From: a bacterium BMS3Bbin14
GTDB lineage: Bacteria; Desulfobacterota; Desulfobulbia; Desulfobulbales; Desulfobulbaceae
Reading direction: 5' to 3'
Assembly (NCBI GenBank): GCA_002897615.1
Contig: BDTX01000025.1
Coordinates: forward strand, 19,287-83,286
Length of the DNA: 64,000 nucleotides
Shown here piece by piece: positions 16,667-26,927 of this stretch. Position 1 is the first letter of the stretch. Each line of letters opens with the position of its first letter. The position numbers and the translations under genes were made by a program. Under the pieces are notes generated by a model. It was not told where the DNA came from. It was given only the letters and a program-made list of their open reading frames with translations, and did not search any database.

Positions 16667-17050
16667 ATGGAAGAACAAAACAAACCACCCAAAAAAATCC
16701 TGGTTGTGGACGACAACCTGGACAGCCGGGAGCTGGTGATAAAAATCCTGAAAAATAAAGGATTACAGCTTGTTGAAGCAGTTGACGGCGAGGACGCCCT
16801 TGAAAAAGTCACAACAGAGCGGCCGGACCTGATCCTGATGGACATTTCACTGCCCAAGATCGATGGCTACGAGGTAACCCGGCGGTTGAAAAGCGACCAG
16901 AACTTTGCCGCAATCCCGATCATCGCCCTCACCGCCCATGCCATGAAAGGTGACAGGGAGAAGGCGCTGGCCGCCGGCTGTGAAGGCTATATCACCAAAC
17001 CCATCAATATCCATGATCTTTACGACCGGATCAAACCCTTTCTGGATTGA
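16667..17050 (+). CDS. Single-domain response regulator (CheY-like)
   Basis: 127 residues, one receiver domain and no output domain. The acidic pair is in VVDDN, the phospho-acceptor Asp in LILMDISLP, the conserved Thr in ALTAHAM and the Lys in YITKPIN. It lies 85 bases after the hybrid kinase and directly before the receiver-kinase gene, so it is a likely shuttle for phosphoryl transfer between them (inference from order). The AHAMKGDREKALAAGC stretch is typical of receivers that act with hybrid kinases. Confidence 0.9.
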   Translation: MEEQNKPPKKILVVDDNLDSRELVIKILKNKGLQLVEAVDGEDALEKVTTERPDLILMDISLPKIDGYEVTRRLKSDQNFAAIPIIALTAHAMKGDREKALAAGCEGYITKPINIHDLYDRIKPFLD

Positions 17051-17070
17051 CCGGCGGCGGAGCCGCAACT

Positions 17071-18165
17071 GTGGAAAAAAAGGCAAAAATTCTGATTGTC
17101 GACGATACCGTCGACACCGTTGAACTGCTGACCAAAAGGTTCCGGGCCGAGGGGTATGACACGGCGGCCGCCTATGACGGCGAAGAGGCCCTCCGGCAAG
17201 TGCGGGATTACGAGCCGGATATCATTCTCCTGGATGTGATGATGCCCAGGCTGGACGGTTACGAGGTCTGCCGGCGGCTCAAAAAGGACGAGACCACAAA
17301 GCATATCCCCATCCTCATGCTCACCGCCAAGAGCGAGGTCCCGGACAAGATCAAGGGCCTCGACACCGGGGCCGACGGCTATCTCACCAAACCCTTTGAC
17401 TACAAAGAGCTGGCCGCCCGGGTCAGGTCTCTCCTGGCCCGCAAAGACGCCAGTATCAAACAGGCCGAGCAGGAAAAGCTGGCCGCCCTTGACCAGATGG
17501 TGGACGAAGTCTCCCACGAGGTGCGCAACCCGCTGGTGACCATAGGCGGCTTTGCCCGGCGCGTCAGGGATAACCTGGCGGCGGATGACCCGAACATCAA
17601 ATATCTCGACATCATCCTGCAAAATGTCGTGGCGCTGGAAAAAATGGTCGCCAAGCTGCTGGCCCTCAAGTCCGCCACTCTGTCCTACACGGAGAAGGCC
17701 GACATGAACGAAATTATCAGGCTGGCCCTGGCCCGGAATGATTCGCAGATCAGGGACAAAAAAGTCACCGTGGAAACCCGCCTGATGGAAAATCCGCCCC
17801 GGATCCCGGCCGACCGTGACAATCTCGCGACCGCCATCGCCTGCATCATCGAGAACGGCATCGAGGCCATGGAGAACAGTCCCGAAAAGAGGCTCACCAT
17901 TGCCTCCGGCATACATGACGGTTTCTTTGAAATCGAAATCAGTGACAGCGGCAAAGGCATTCCCCGGGACGTGATCAAAAATATCTATGACCCCTTTTCC
18001 ACCTCGAAGATCTATGGTCCTGGTCTCGGGCTCACCTTTGCCTTGAAGACCATCCAGAATCACAGGGGCATGATTTCAGTGCAGAGCGAGGTCGACCACG
18101 GCAGCCGCTTTACCATCCGTTTACCCCTCAAGCCCGCCGGCCCGCCGCGCGTTGAGAAGCCCTGA
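17071..18165 (+). CDS. Receiver-histidine kinase (response regulator with kinase output)
   Basis: About 364 residues: an N-terminal receiver (ILIVDDTVDT, acceptor Asp in ILLDVMMPRLDG, Lys in YLTKPFD), then HisKA (DEVSHEVRNPLVTIGGFARRV, His in SHE) and HATPase (ISDSGKGIP, GPGLGLTFALKTIQNH). It is soluble with no membrane segment. GTG 17071, with CGGAG eight bases upstream, is chosen over the TTG at 17047 that overlaps the previous stop. The Asn position of the N-box (IIENGIEAME) is intact. It completes the cytochrome/haem-kinase/receiver gene set, likely one transcript. Confidence 0.88.
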   Translation: MEKKAKILIVDDTVDTVELLTKRFRAEGYDTAAAYDGEEALRQVRDYEPDIILLDVMMPRLDGYEVCRRLKKDETTKHIPILMLTAKSEVPDKIKGLDTGADGYLTKPFDYKELAARVRSLLARKDASIKQAEQEKLAALDQMVDEVSHEVRNPLVTIGGFARRVRDNLAADDPNIKYLDIILQNVVALEKMVAKLLALKSATLSYTEKADMNEIIRLALARNDSQIRDKKVTVETRLMENPPRIPADRDNLATAIACIIENGIEAMENSPEKRLTIASGIHDGFFEIEISDSGKGIPRDVIKNIYDPFSTSKIYGPGLGLTFALKTIQNHRGMISVQSEVDHGSRFTIRLPLKPAGPPRVEKP

Positions 18166-18187
18166 GCAAACGAAGCCGGACCGGGCC

Positions 18188-18339
18188 GTTCACCAGGGGC
18201 GGACAAACCCGGGTGAGGATACTCAGCCCGTACGAGTTCACCAGTGCCCTGGATTCGTGCGTTGGGACTCCGAATCTATCCTTGGCGGATGTGAGCAGGC
18301 CCAAACGGGCGCAGATGAGGTGCTGGTAAACTCGTACGG

Positions 18340-18340
<1 letters not shown>
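18188..18340. repeat. Family A palindromic repeat, copy A2
   Basis: Fills the space between the convergent receiver-kinase and gap genes and ends on the last base of the gap stop codon. The core palindrome 18230-18337 opens GTACGAGTTCACCAG and closes CTGGTAAACTCGTAC. The centre contains gaatctatccttggcgga, identical to copy A3. The left flank repeats gttcaccag and ctcagccc as in A3. It may also terminate transcription from both sides, but no T-run is present. Confidence 0.8.
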
Positions 18341-19344
<1,004 letters not shown>

Positions 19345-19373
19345 GGCCCATTCCTCCCGTTCGATCCCGTCAT

Positions 19374-20294
19374 TTATGTAATACCAAGCAGCTGCCGGTT
19401 CTCACGAACAACGGCCTGCAGTTGCACCAACCTGGTTATCGCCTCATCGCATGTCGGACTCACGGCAAGCGCCTTCTGATACATCCGCAGCGCCTGCGGG
19501 AACCACTGGCCGCGCAGATAACTCCTGCCCGCGGTACAGAAGCCCTCGGCGGCATCACCGTAGAACATATCCGTAAACACCGCCTCCAGGGTTTCTCCCC
19601 ATAACCGCCGCAAAACATCTTCCCGTTCCACCAGCAGGCGGACCACCAGCATGTTCCGGGCCAGATCCGGCATCATCAGCCGCAGGATGAAAGCGGTATG
19701 AGTCAGCAAAAAGGCGATCTGTTCCATCTGGCCGACCACATCGGCGGCGGCCCGGCTGATCAGCCCCCGGACATCGATCATACTCTCCAGCCGGGGAACC
19801 GGGGCCGGGCCGGGGCCGGAAAACCGCACCGGGCCGGCCGGACAACTCCGCATCTTAGAGGCGGCCGGACCATAGCTGTTCAGGAGATAAATATTTTCTT
19901 TGAGCTTCATGGCCTCGTGAAAGACCGCACCGGCAAGCCAGTCGATCAGGCTGCCGCCCTGCCCCTGAGGTTCATCGCTTTTCGGCCAGACGAGATGACA
20001 GAGATCCTTCAACCGCCACAGGGGGCCTTTTTCGTTTTCCGTGCCCACCATGACCGTAAGCCGGTCCCACAGCCTTGTCCGCACCTCGCCGGTCTGCCGG
20101 TCAAGCAGATCGGCACGGGGATCGGCCAGGGGGCTCCGGCACTCCAGGTAGATGAGATAAATATCCTCAAAGGAGCGGGTGAGACGAAAAAACTCATCGA
20201 TCGCCCGGCGGACAAAAAAATCATGCCGTTTCGCAAACCACGGATTCCGCCGCTCCGGAGGATCACCGTTTGGTGCCGACAGCCCGGTATTCAT
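19374..20294 (-). CDS. Conserved protein of unknown function with a TPR-like C-terminus
   Basis: 306 residues, no signal peptide or membrane segment. I do not recognise the main part, which is helical and rich in Leu and Arg (for example MEQIAFLLTHTAFILRLMMPDLARN). The last 60 residues (GRSYLRGQWFPQALRMYQKALAVSPTCDEAI) look like a single tetratricopeptide unit. It lies 3 bases downstream of glgA on the same strand, and 29 bases before gap, so a role linked to glycogen synthesis or central carbon flow is possible but only by position. Confidence 0.6.
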   Translation of the reverse strand: MNTGLSAPNGDPPERRNPWFAKRHDFFVRRAIDEFFRLTRSFEDIYLIYLECRSPLADPRADLLDRQTGEVRTRLWDRLTVMVGTENEKGPLWRLKDLCHLVWPKSDEPQGQGGSLIDWLAGAVFHEAMKLKENIYLLNSYGPAASKMRSCPAGPVRFSGPGPAPVPRLESMIDVRGLISRAAADVVGQMEQIAFLLTHTAFILRLMMPDLARNMLVVRLLVEREDVLRRLWGETLEAVFTDMFYGDAAEGFCTAGRSYLRGQWFPQALRMYQKALAVSPTCDEAITRLVQLQAVVRENRQLLGIT

Positions 20295-20297
20295 TGC

Positions 20298-21950
20298 TCA
20301 GTAACGGCAGACCATCCTTCTGGCCTGCTCATAGAGTTCAAGATAACGGCCCACGACCTTCTCCCAGGTATGGTGTTCGTAAATACGGCGGACAGCCGCC
20401 TGCTGCATGGTTTTGATTCCGGCCGGCGATGAGCGGTAGAGCGCCATGGCCCGCCACATGGTTTCGCCCAGGGCCGAAGGGGTGTGGTCCTGGTAAGCGA
20501 ATCCCGTGGTCCCGTCGATCACCTTGACCAGGCCGCCCACGTAATGAACAATGGGCAGGTTCCCGAACAACTGGGCGATATAATCGGTCAGGCCGCAGGG
20601 TTCGTACAGGGAAGGAATCAGGAAAAAGTCACCGGCCGCATACACCTGCAGGGCCAGATCGGGATCATACCCCTGGAGGAAACAGATCCGGCCGCCGAAC
20701 TCATCGCCGCCCGCCAGCTCGATAAGGCGGGCCTCGAATTCGGGGGCGCCGCTGCCCAGGATCAGCGTCTGAAAACCGGCATCCTCGGCCAGGAGCGACT
20801 CAAGGCTCTGCACTAAAAGATCGACGCCCTTCTGGAGGGTCAGCCGGCCGACAAAGGTAAAAAGCGGCTGCTCCGGCTTTGCGGCCAAAGAACCGTGCTG
20901 CACGACCCGGGCCCGTTTTTTTACCCGGTTCAGGGAACGGATCAGTGTTTCCTTGCAGACCCTCTTGCCTTCCAGGTGGCCGCCGGCCACGTCAAAGGCG
21001 GCGGGCAGGCCCAGTTTTTCCGGCTCTGTCGGATCAAAATCCTGCGGGTTGATACCGTTGGTGATACCGGCCAGGCGCACCCCCCGCTGCAACAGGCCAT
21101 GGCCGAGCCCGCCGGTCCGCACGTCTTCATCCGTCTCCTGCAGTTCACGGGCATACTGCTCACTGACCGTATTCAGCACCGCGTAGTCGGCGGCGGCAAT
21201 AAACGGATCAAAGCTGCCGTTCAGCGTGTTGGCGCGAATCACCCGGTCGGGCAGGCCGGTAACGGCGGCGGCGAACTCCAGGTCGGCCACGTCCTGGTGG
21301 TAACCGATTCCCGCATTGTGCACCGTCACCACGCAGCCGCTGTGCCGGAAAAAATGACTATAACCCTCGTGTTCCCGAAGCATGGCCGGCAGGACCGCGG
21401 CATGACCGTCCTGGCAGTGGATCACGTCGGGCCGCTCATCCAGGAGAATCATCAGGGCGATGGCCGACTTCTGCAGCAGGATATTCATGGCGAAATAATC
21501 ATAATGGCCCATGCCCTGGCGCTGCCAGGAATGCCGCTTTTCCTCCTCGGCGGTATAGGCGTAAACCCCGAGTTTTTCGGCAAAGCGTTCCGCCTCCGCC
21601 AGGAAAACGGTAACGCCCTGGATCTCGTTCTGCCAGATCGAGACCGCCTCCCGGCGGTTCTCGTCAACGTAATTCATGTCCACGTCAAAGGTCCGGTGCC
21701 AACTGCCGGGACAGGGCTCCACCGGCTGCCGGCCAGGCAGCGACAGCGGCTTGAAGCCAAGGGACCGGGGCTCCATGAAGCCGTAGCGGGGGATAATCAC
21801 CCGCACCGCGCAACCGCCGTGCTCGACCAGGGCCTCGGCCAGCTGCCGGCACACATCCTTGACGCCGCCGGCTCCGGCCAGGCCGTCATACTCGCGGCTG
21901 ACCATCCAGACGCTGCGGATCTTCCGTTTATCGGCAGTGATGGTGGTCAT
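20298..21950 (-). CDS. glgA: Glycogen/starch synthase (GT5 family)
   Basis: 550 residues, slightly longer than E. coli GlgA (477). Transfers glucose from an NDP-glucose to an alpha-1,4-glucan. The N-terminal catalytic half has [20 protein letters not shown] and the C-terminal half the GT-B motifs [16 protein letters not shown] and [20 protein letters not shown], with the catalytic Glu in EPCGL. The usual KTGG near the N-terminus reads GAGG, so the Lys of the ADP-glucose site is missing; this looks like a subfamily trait rather than decay. The start overlaps the end of aroC by 23 bases. Confidence 0.88.
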   Translation of the reverse strand: MTTITADKRKIRSVWMVSREYDGLAGAGGVKDVCRQLAEALVEHGGCAVRVIIPRYGFMEPRSLGFKPLSLPGRQPVEPCPGSWHRTFDVDMNYVDENRREAVSIWQNEIQGVTVFLAEAERFAEKLGVYAYTAEEEKRHSWQRQGMGHYDYFAMNILLQKSAIALMILLDERPDVIHCQDGHAAVLPAMLREHEGYSHFFRHSGCVVTVHNAGIGYHQDVADLEFAAAVTGLPDRVIRANTLNGSFDPFIAAADYAVLNTVSEQYARELQETDEDVRTGGLGHGLLQRGVRLAGITNGINPQDFDPTEPEKLGLPAAFDVAGGHLEGKRVCKETLIRSLNRVKKRARVVQHGSLAAKPEQPLFTFVGRLTLQKGVDLLVQSLESLLAEDAGFQTLILGSGAPEFEARLIELAGGDEFGGRICFLQGYDPDLALQVYAAGDFFLIPSLYEPCGLTDYIAQLFGNLPIVHYVGGLVKVIDGTTGFAYQDHTPSALGETMWRAMALYRSSPAGIKTMQQAAVRRIYEHHTWEKVVGRYLELYEQARRMVCRY

Positions 21951-23040
21951 GATCTTTTAACCTTCGTCCGGTTTCAAGCAGGGCCAGTTGACGCAGGAGA
22001 TGATCGGCCAGGGTCAACCGCACCATGGCCTCGCACACCGGCACGATCCGGGGGATGGCCGAAATATCGTGCCGTCCGCCCACCTTGATGACAACCGGCT
22101 CGTTGTCCAGGTTGACGGTCTGCTGCTCTTTGGCGATGGAGGGGATCGGCTTGACCGCCACCCGGACGATCAGATCCCCGCCGCTGGAAATTCCGGCCAG
22201 GATACCGCCGGCATTGTTGCCGAGGAATCCTGCGGAGGAGATGGCATCGTTATTTTCCGAGCCAAGCATTGCGGCCGCCTGAAAGCCGGCGCCGATCTCC
22301 ACCCCTTTGACCGCGCCGATCGACATGAGGGCGCGGGCCAGCTCCCCGTCGAGCTTGTCGAAAACCGGCTCGCCCAGGCCCGGCGGGCAGACCGCCCGGA
22401 TTTCGACAATCCCGCCCAGGGAATCACCCTGGCTCCGGACCTCGCTGATCCGCTCTTCCATGCGGGCGGCGGCCTCGTTATCCGGGCAGAAAAGCCGGTT
22501 CTCCCGGATGACGGTCAAATCCCTCTTGTCCGTCCGGACTCCGCCCAGGGCCACGGTGTAGCCGGTGACGTCCATGCCGTGCACCCGTAACAGTTGACCG
22601 GCCACGGCCCCGGCCGCCACCCGGGCCGCTGTTTCCCGGGCCGAAGCCCTGCCGCCGCCGCGATGATCGCGGATGCCGTACTTGGCCTGATAGCTCAGGT
22701 CACCGTGGCCGGGGCGAAACACATCCTTCAGGTTGTCATAGGACTTGGACTGCGCGTCCTTATTAAAGATGACGAGAGAAATCGGGGTGCCGGTAGTCAG
22801 CTCGCAGGGGGCGTTATCCGGCCGGAAGGTCCCGGACATGATCTCGACGACATCCGGTTCCCGGCGCGGACTTTCCCCGGCGCTTTTACCCGGCCGCCGA
22901 CGCTCCAGTTCCTGCTGAATAATTTCCGGCGTCAACTCGATGCCCGGCGGACAACCGTCAATGACCGCGCCGATGGCCCGGCCATGCGATTCTCCCCAGG
23001 TCGTCACCCGGAACAAGGTGCCAAATGTATTTCCTGCCAT
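21928..23040 (-). CDS. aroC: Chorismate synthase
   Basis: 370 residues. Last step of the shikimate pathway, EPSP to chorismate, needing reduced FMN. Signatures are all present: [19 protein letters not shown], the [29 protein letters not shown] block with its His and Arg residues, and [22 protein letters not shown] lies seven to eight bases before ATG 23040. The His-rich C-terminus (DHDHHHCR) lies within the overlap with glgA. Shikimate kinase lies just upstream on the same strand. Confidence 0.96.
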   Translation of the reverse strand: MAGNTFGTLFRVTTWGESHGRAIGAVIDGCPPGIELTPEIIQQELERRRPGKSAGESPRREPDVVEIMSGTFRPDNAPCELTTGTPISLVIFNKDAQSKSYDNLKDVFRPGHGDLSYQAKYGIRDHRGGGRASARETAARVAAGAVAGQLLRVHGMDVTGYTVALGGVRTDKRDLTVIRENRLFCPDNEAAARMEERISEVRSQGDSLGGIVEIRAVCPPGLGEPVFDKLDGELARALMSIGAVKGVEIGAGFQAAAMLGSENNDAISSAGFLGNNAGGILAGISSGGDLIVRVAVKPIPSIAKEQQTVNLDNEPVVIKVGGRHDISAIPRIVPVCEAMVRLTLADHLLRQLALLETGRRLKDHDHHHCR

Positions 23041-23112
23041 AGTTCAACCCTCAACGGCGAAACACCTTACAGTCCTGAGACATGTGAAATCAAACAGTTA
23101 CAAACCCCGTGA

Positions 23113-23694
23113 TCAGTTACGAAACGGCGCACAAAGTTGCTCGATTTCCGCGGCGATATCTTCCGGCGTCCGATGCTCCGTCTCAATGACCACATCCGAA
23201 CCCCGCCGATATAATGATTCCCGGGCGGCCAGCACCTCTTCAATCTCCCGGGCCGGATCAATTCCTGTCAGTGACGGGCGCTGGACGGCTGACGCGGCAT
23301 CCGCCTCCAGGCGCTTGCGGATAGTCGCGGCGCCGGCCCGCAGCCAGACAACCAGGCTGCCCTTTCTTAATAGCCGCCATTCGTCCTGGTGCATAATTGC
23401 ACCGCCGCCGGTGGCAATGACCACCCCTTCGGTCCCGGCCAGCTCGACCAGCAGGGCCTGCTCCATCTTGCGAAAGGCCGGCCAGCCTCTCCGGCGGACC
23501 AAGGCGGTGACACTGCCCTTCATCCGGGCGCACAGTTCATCGTCGGTATCGATAAAGCGATATTGCAGCCGCACGGCCAGCCGGCCGCCCACTGCCGACT
23601 TTCCCGTTGCCCGGAAACCGGCCAGCACGATCCGGGCGGGAATACCATCCCGGCGGGACTCCCCCGCCCCTGTTCTCTTTTCCCTTACTACCAT
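23113..23694 (-). CDS. aroK: Shikimate kinase
   Basis: 193 residues. Phosphorylates shikimate with ATP. The P-loop is GFRATGKSAVG (about residues 26-36), the shikimate-binding Asp in FIDTDDELC, Arg in AFRKMEQALL, and the glycine triplet in IATGGGAIM. About 18 N-terminal residues before IPARIVLAG exceed the usual family start, so translation may begin later; no better start is evident. It is 72 bases upstream of aroC and likely co-transcribed. Confidence 0.93.
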   Translation of the reverse strand: MVVREKRTGAGESRRDGIPARIVLAGFRATGKSAVGGRLAVRLQYRFIDTDDELCARMKGSVTALVRRRGWPAFRKMEQALLVELAGTEGVVIATGGGAIMHQDEWRLLRKGSLVVWLRAGAATIRKRLEADAASAVQRPSLTGIDPAREIEEVLAARESLYRRGSDVVIETEHRTPEDIAAEIEQLCAPFRN

Positions 23695-23897
23695 ATTAAC
23701 AAGTTCACCATAAAGTGAAAACCGTATTTATGTTCAAAGGCACAGCGTCTCCGCCGTTTTTTTTCTCTTTTTTCAGTAAAAAAAACCTGCCATAATCACG
23801 ATCTGCAACTTTTTTCTTTCCTTTTCATGAGACGATATTTACTGTATCCTTTAACTGCCTGCAAAGCAAAAAGAAACGGAGGCTGCTCAAGGACAAA

Positions 23898-24845
23898 ATG
23901 GAATACAAGGATTACTACCATATTCTCGGGGTTTCCCGGGATGCCACCCAGGATAAAATCAAACGGGCCTATCGCCGCCTCGCCCGCAAGTACCATCCCG
24001 ACATCAGCAAGGAAACCGACGCCGAGACAAAATTCAAGGATGTGGGGGAGGCCTACGAGGTCCTCAGTGATCCGGAAAAACGGGCCGCATATGACAAGTT
24101 CGGCGCCAACTGGCAAGCCGGTCAGGATTTCAAACCGCCGCCGAACTGGGATGCCGGTTTCGAATTTTCCGGGGCCGGATATACCGAGGCGGCCGGCGGC
24201 GGTTTCAGTGATTTTTTTGAAGAACTCTTCGGCCGCAGCCACTATACCGGCGGCGGAACCCGGAGAACCTTCCGAACGCAGGGTGAAAACCAGCATGCCA
24301 AAATCGTCATCCGCCTGCAGGATGCCTATCTCGGCTCCAAACAGACCATCACCCTGACCCGTCCGGTGGTTGACGAAAACGGTCATGTCACCACCAAACC
24401 TCATACCCTGCATGTCACCATTCCCAAAGGTATTATCGAGGGGCAGCGGATCAGGCTGGAAGGCCAGGGCATGCCGGGAACCGGCGGCGGAAAAAGCGGC
24501 GATCTCTATCTCGAAATCGCCTTTGCCGAAGACCCGCTCTTTCATGCTGAAAAACGGGATATCTACCTGACGCTGCCGGTCACCCCCTGGGAGGTGGCCC
24601 TCGGCGCCACGGTCACCGTGCCCACCCTGGGCGGCAATGTCGAGCTCAAGATTCCGGCCGGCTCCCAGGGCGGCTCCAAGTTGCGCCTGAAGGGCCGGGG
24701 TCTCTGCAGCGCCACGCAAACCGGTGATCAGTATGTGACACTGCGGATCGTCGTGCCCAAGCCCCGGACTAAAGAACAGAAAAAGCTGTACCAGGAAATG
24801 GCCCGCCTCATGCCGATAAACCCCAGAGAGAACATGGGGGTGTAA
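23898..24845 (+). CDS. cbpA: DnaJ-class co-chaperone CbpA
   Basis: 315 residues: N-terminal J domain with the HPD motif (KYHPDISK, about residue 34), a Gly-rich linker (GAGYTEAAGGGFSDFFEELFG), and two C-terminal substrate-binding beta domains (VTIPKGIIEGQRIRLEGQG; LPVTPWEVALGATVTVPTL; KIPAGSQGGSKLRLKGRG). The zinc finger of classical DnaJ is absent, as in CbpA. It would stimulate DnaK and hand over misfolded proteins. Its partner gene cbpM begins four bases after the stop. Confidence 0.94.
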   Translation: MEYKDYYHILGVSRDATQDKIKRAYRRLARKYHPDISKETDAETKFKDVGEAYEVLSDPEKRAAYDKFGANWQAGQDFKPPPNWDAGFEFSGAGYTEAAGGGFSDFFEELFGRSHYTGGGTRRTFRTQGENQHAKIVIRLQDAYLGSKQTITLTRPVVDENGHVTTKPHTLHVTIPKGIIEGQRIRLEGQGMPGTGGGKSGDLYLEIAFAEDPLFHAEKRDIYLTLPVTPWEVALGATVTVPTLGGNVELKIPAGSQGGSKLRLKGRGLCSATQTGDQYVTLRIVVPKPRTKEQKKLYQEMARLMPINPRENMGV

Positions 24846-24849
24846 AATA

Positions 24850-25155
24850 ATGCCACAAAACTTGACCCTGCTGACCGGAACGGTCCTTGATGAAGAGATG
24901 ATCTGCAACCTGCGCGATCTGTGCGGCCTGTGCAATGTCTCTGCCGAGACGATTCACGAGATGATCGACGAAGGCCTGCTCAGGCCGAGGGGCAGCGGTC
25001 CGCAGCAATGGTGCTTTACCGCCGTTGAAATCCGCCGGACCCAGACCGCCCTCAGGCTGCAGCGTGACCTGCGGATCAACCTGCCCGGCTGCGCGCTGGT
25101 CCTGGATCTCCTCGAAGAACTGGAAGAACTGCGCCGGCTTAACCGCTGTCGTTAA
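24850..25155 (+). CDS. cbpM: Chaperone modulator CbpM
   Basis: 101 residues, MerR-like helix-turn-helix fold that binds the CbpA J domain and inhibits it. The pattern VSAETIHEMIDEGLLRPRG then WCFTAVEIRRTQTALRLQRDLRINLPGCALVLDLLEELEELR is that of the CbpM/YccV-like modulators. The gene follows cbpA by four bases and has a GGGGG-rich ribosome binding site inside the cbpA end. Together the two form a regulated co-chaperone pair. Confidence 0.9.
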   Translation: MPQNLTLLTGTVLDEEMICNLRDLCGLCNVSAETIHEMIDEGLLRPRGSGPQQWCFTAVEIRRTQTALRLQRDLRINLPGCALVLDLLEELEELRRLNRCR

Positions 25156-25267
25156 GCCGGGTCCTTATCTTCTGCTTATCTCGGATGGTACCCATCAAAA
25201 AACGTTATTTTTGCCCGATATCCCGGAGCGTTGAGAGGCCATTGGCAATCGGCGGCCTTCCGGCTCC

Positions 25268-25291
25268 ACCTCAAGCCGTCACGGATCCAGG
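25268..25291 (+). repeat. Family B fragment, copy B8 (right end only)
   Basis: The stretch acctcaagccgtcacgg followed by atccagg matches the right end of family B copies (with C for T at one place) and stops at the base before the rmuC ATG. No left end is seen. rmuC is thus bordered on both sides by family B sequence. Confidence 0.6.
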
Positions 25292-26650
25292 ATGTATCTC
25301 AGCAACACAACTCTTCTGATCCTGGCCGGCCTGGCCTTGACCGGGCTGGCCCTGACCTGCTTTTACAGCGTTTTGGCCCTGCGCCGGGCGCGCCGTCAGC
25401 TCCTCCTCTGTTCAGCCCGGGCGGAACAGCAGCAAAGCGCATTGACCATGCTTGAGCAGACCGCAACGCGGCTGCGCAACGAACGGACCGGCCTGCAGAA
25501 TGAAAACCGGGACCTGGCCGCCCGGCGGGCCGCTTTGCAAACCGCGCTGGCAGCGGCGGAAAAGCAGGCCGATACCGGCCGGACCCTGCTCGAAGCCACC
25601 CGCAAACAGCTGGAATCTGACTTTCAGATCCTGGCTGACCGGATCTTTACGGAAAAGGGACAAATACTGAGCCAAAAACACCAGACGGCGCTGGCAGCAC
25701 TTCTGAACCCGGTCAGGGAGCAACTTGGCGAGTTCAAGAAAAAAGTCGAAGACGTCTATGACCGGGAATCCCGGGATCGAATTTCCCTGGTCAAGGAAAT
25801 CGAACATCTCAAAACCCTCAACCAGCAGATCGGCAAGGACGCCGTCAACCTGACGAACGCCCTGAAAAGCCAAAACAAGGTGCAGGGGCTCTGGGGCGAG
25901 ATGATTCTTGAGCGACTGCTGGAGGATTCCGGTCTCCAGCGCGGTCACGAATTCGACACCCAGGTCGGCCTGAAAGACAAAAACGGCCGGACCCGCCTGC
26001 CCGACGTCATTATCCATCTCCCCAAGGGCAGAGACATCATCATCGACGCCAAGGTCTCACTCGCGGCCTTTGAACAGGCCAGCCGGGCGGAAACCCCGGA
26101 GGAACAGCAACACTACCTGCAAGACCATCTCGACTCGCTCAAAAAACACATCCACAGCCTGGCCGGTAAAGAATATCATCTGCTGCCGGGGGTCAACTGC
26201 CCGGACTTTGTCCTGCTCTTCATGCCGACCGAGGGCGCTTTCCAGACCGCCGTCAGCCGGGAGCCGGAACTGCTGACCGAGGCCATGCGGAAAAAAATCA
26301 TCCTGGCCAGCCCCTCGACTCTGCTGGCTATTCTGCGCACAATCAACCACATGTGGCGCCAGGAGGAGCAAAACCGCAACAGTTTAGCTATTGCCAAACA
26401 GGCCGGGAATCTTTATGATAAATTTATAGGATTTGTTGAGGCCCTTGAAGAGGTCGGCGGCCGGTTGAACCAGACCGTTGAGGCCTGGCAGCTGGCTCGA
26501 AAACGCCTGACCTCGGGCAAGGGCAACCTCATCAGCCGTGCCGAGGCCTTGAGAAAGCTGGGCGTGCAGAACACCAAGAGGCTGCCCTCTTCAGTGGCAG
26601 TCGAAGAGGATGAAGCTGTCTGCCCTGAACATAGCAACCTGAATTCGTGA
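25292..26650 (+). CDS. rmuC: RmuC-family DNA recombination protein
   Basis: 452 residues: N-terminal membrane anchor (LLILAGLALTGLALTCFYSVLAL), long coiled coil (residues 35-180) and the RmuC core with a nuclease-like fold: KSQNKVQGLWGEMILERLLEDSGLQRG, RLPDVIIHLPKGRDIIIDAKVSL and a C-terminal block ILASPSTLLAILRTINHMWRQEEQN. RmuC is thought to limit inversions at repeats in E. coli. The start codon comes immediately after a family B fragment and no good ribosome binding site is visible. The last four codons and the TGA are supplied by the left end of repeat B2 (C-terminus NLNS). Confidence 0.92.
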   Translation: MYLSNTTLLILAGLALTGLALTCFYSVLALRRARRQLLLCSARAEQQQSALTMLEQTATRLRNERTGLQNENRDLAARRAALQTALAAAEKQADTGRTLLEATRKQLESDFQILADRIFTEKGQILSQKHQTALAALLNPVREQLGEFKKKVEDVYDRESRDRISLVKEIEHLKTLNQQIGKDAVNLTNALKSQNKVQGLWGEMILERLLEDSGLQRGHEFDTQVGLKDKNGRTRLPDVIIHLPKGRDIIIDAKVSLAAFEQASRAETPEEQQHYLQDHLDSLKKHIHSLAGKEYHLLPGVNCPDFVLLFMPTEGAFQTAVSREPELLTEAMRKKIILASPSTLLAILRTINHMWRQEEQNRNSLAIAKQAGNLYDKFIGFVEALEEVGGRLNQTVEAWQLARKRLTSGKGNLISRAEALRKLGVQNTKRLPSSVAVEEDEAVCPEHSNLNS

Positions 26651-26855
26651 GCGTTCGAGAATGGTGCAGATGCAAGGCGGCAGCGATGTTGATTATCCTG
26701 GTGTGATATCAACGAGTTGCCAACGCAGCAGCTGCGCCGTTATCGGGCGCCCCGCAGGGCGGCGCGGTGAAGAGTATAAAATGCATTTATTCGTCAATAA
26801 TGCAATAAATTCCACATATTGCCTGGAATATTCCTCGAGCCGTCACGGATTCAGG
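26638..26855 (+). repeat. Family B MITE-like repeat, copy B2 (long form)
   Basis: Full-length form, 218 bp. Begins CCTGAATTCGTGAGCG and ends TCACGGATTCAGG. Flanks AGCAA and AGCGA look like a 5-bp target duplication with one change. It shares the left module (gttcgagaa, gtgcagatgcaaggcggc, gatgttgattatc, tgatatcaacgagttgcc) with B5 and the right module (gccccgcagggcggcgcgg, aaatgcatttattcgtca) with B1 and B3. Its first bases are coding for the end of rmuC. I see no open frame that suggests a protein from it. Confidence 0.85.
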
Positions 26856-26927
26856 AGCGAGTGTCCGGCCAAGCCGGAGACTCACGAAACCATGATTCAA
26901 AAAACATTATAACCTCAGGAGGATGTC

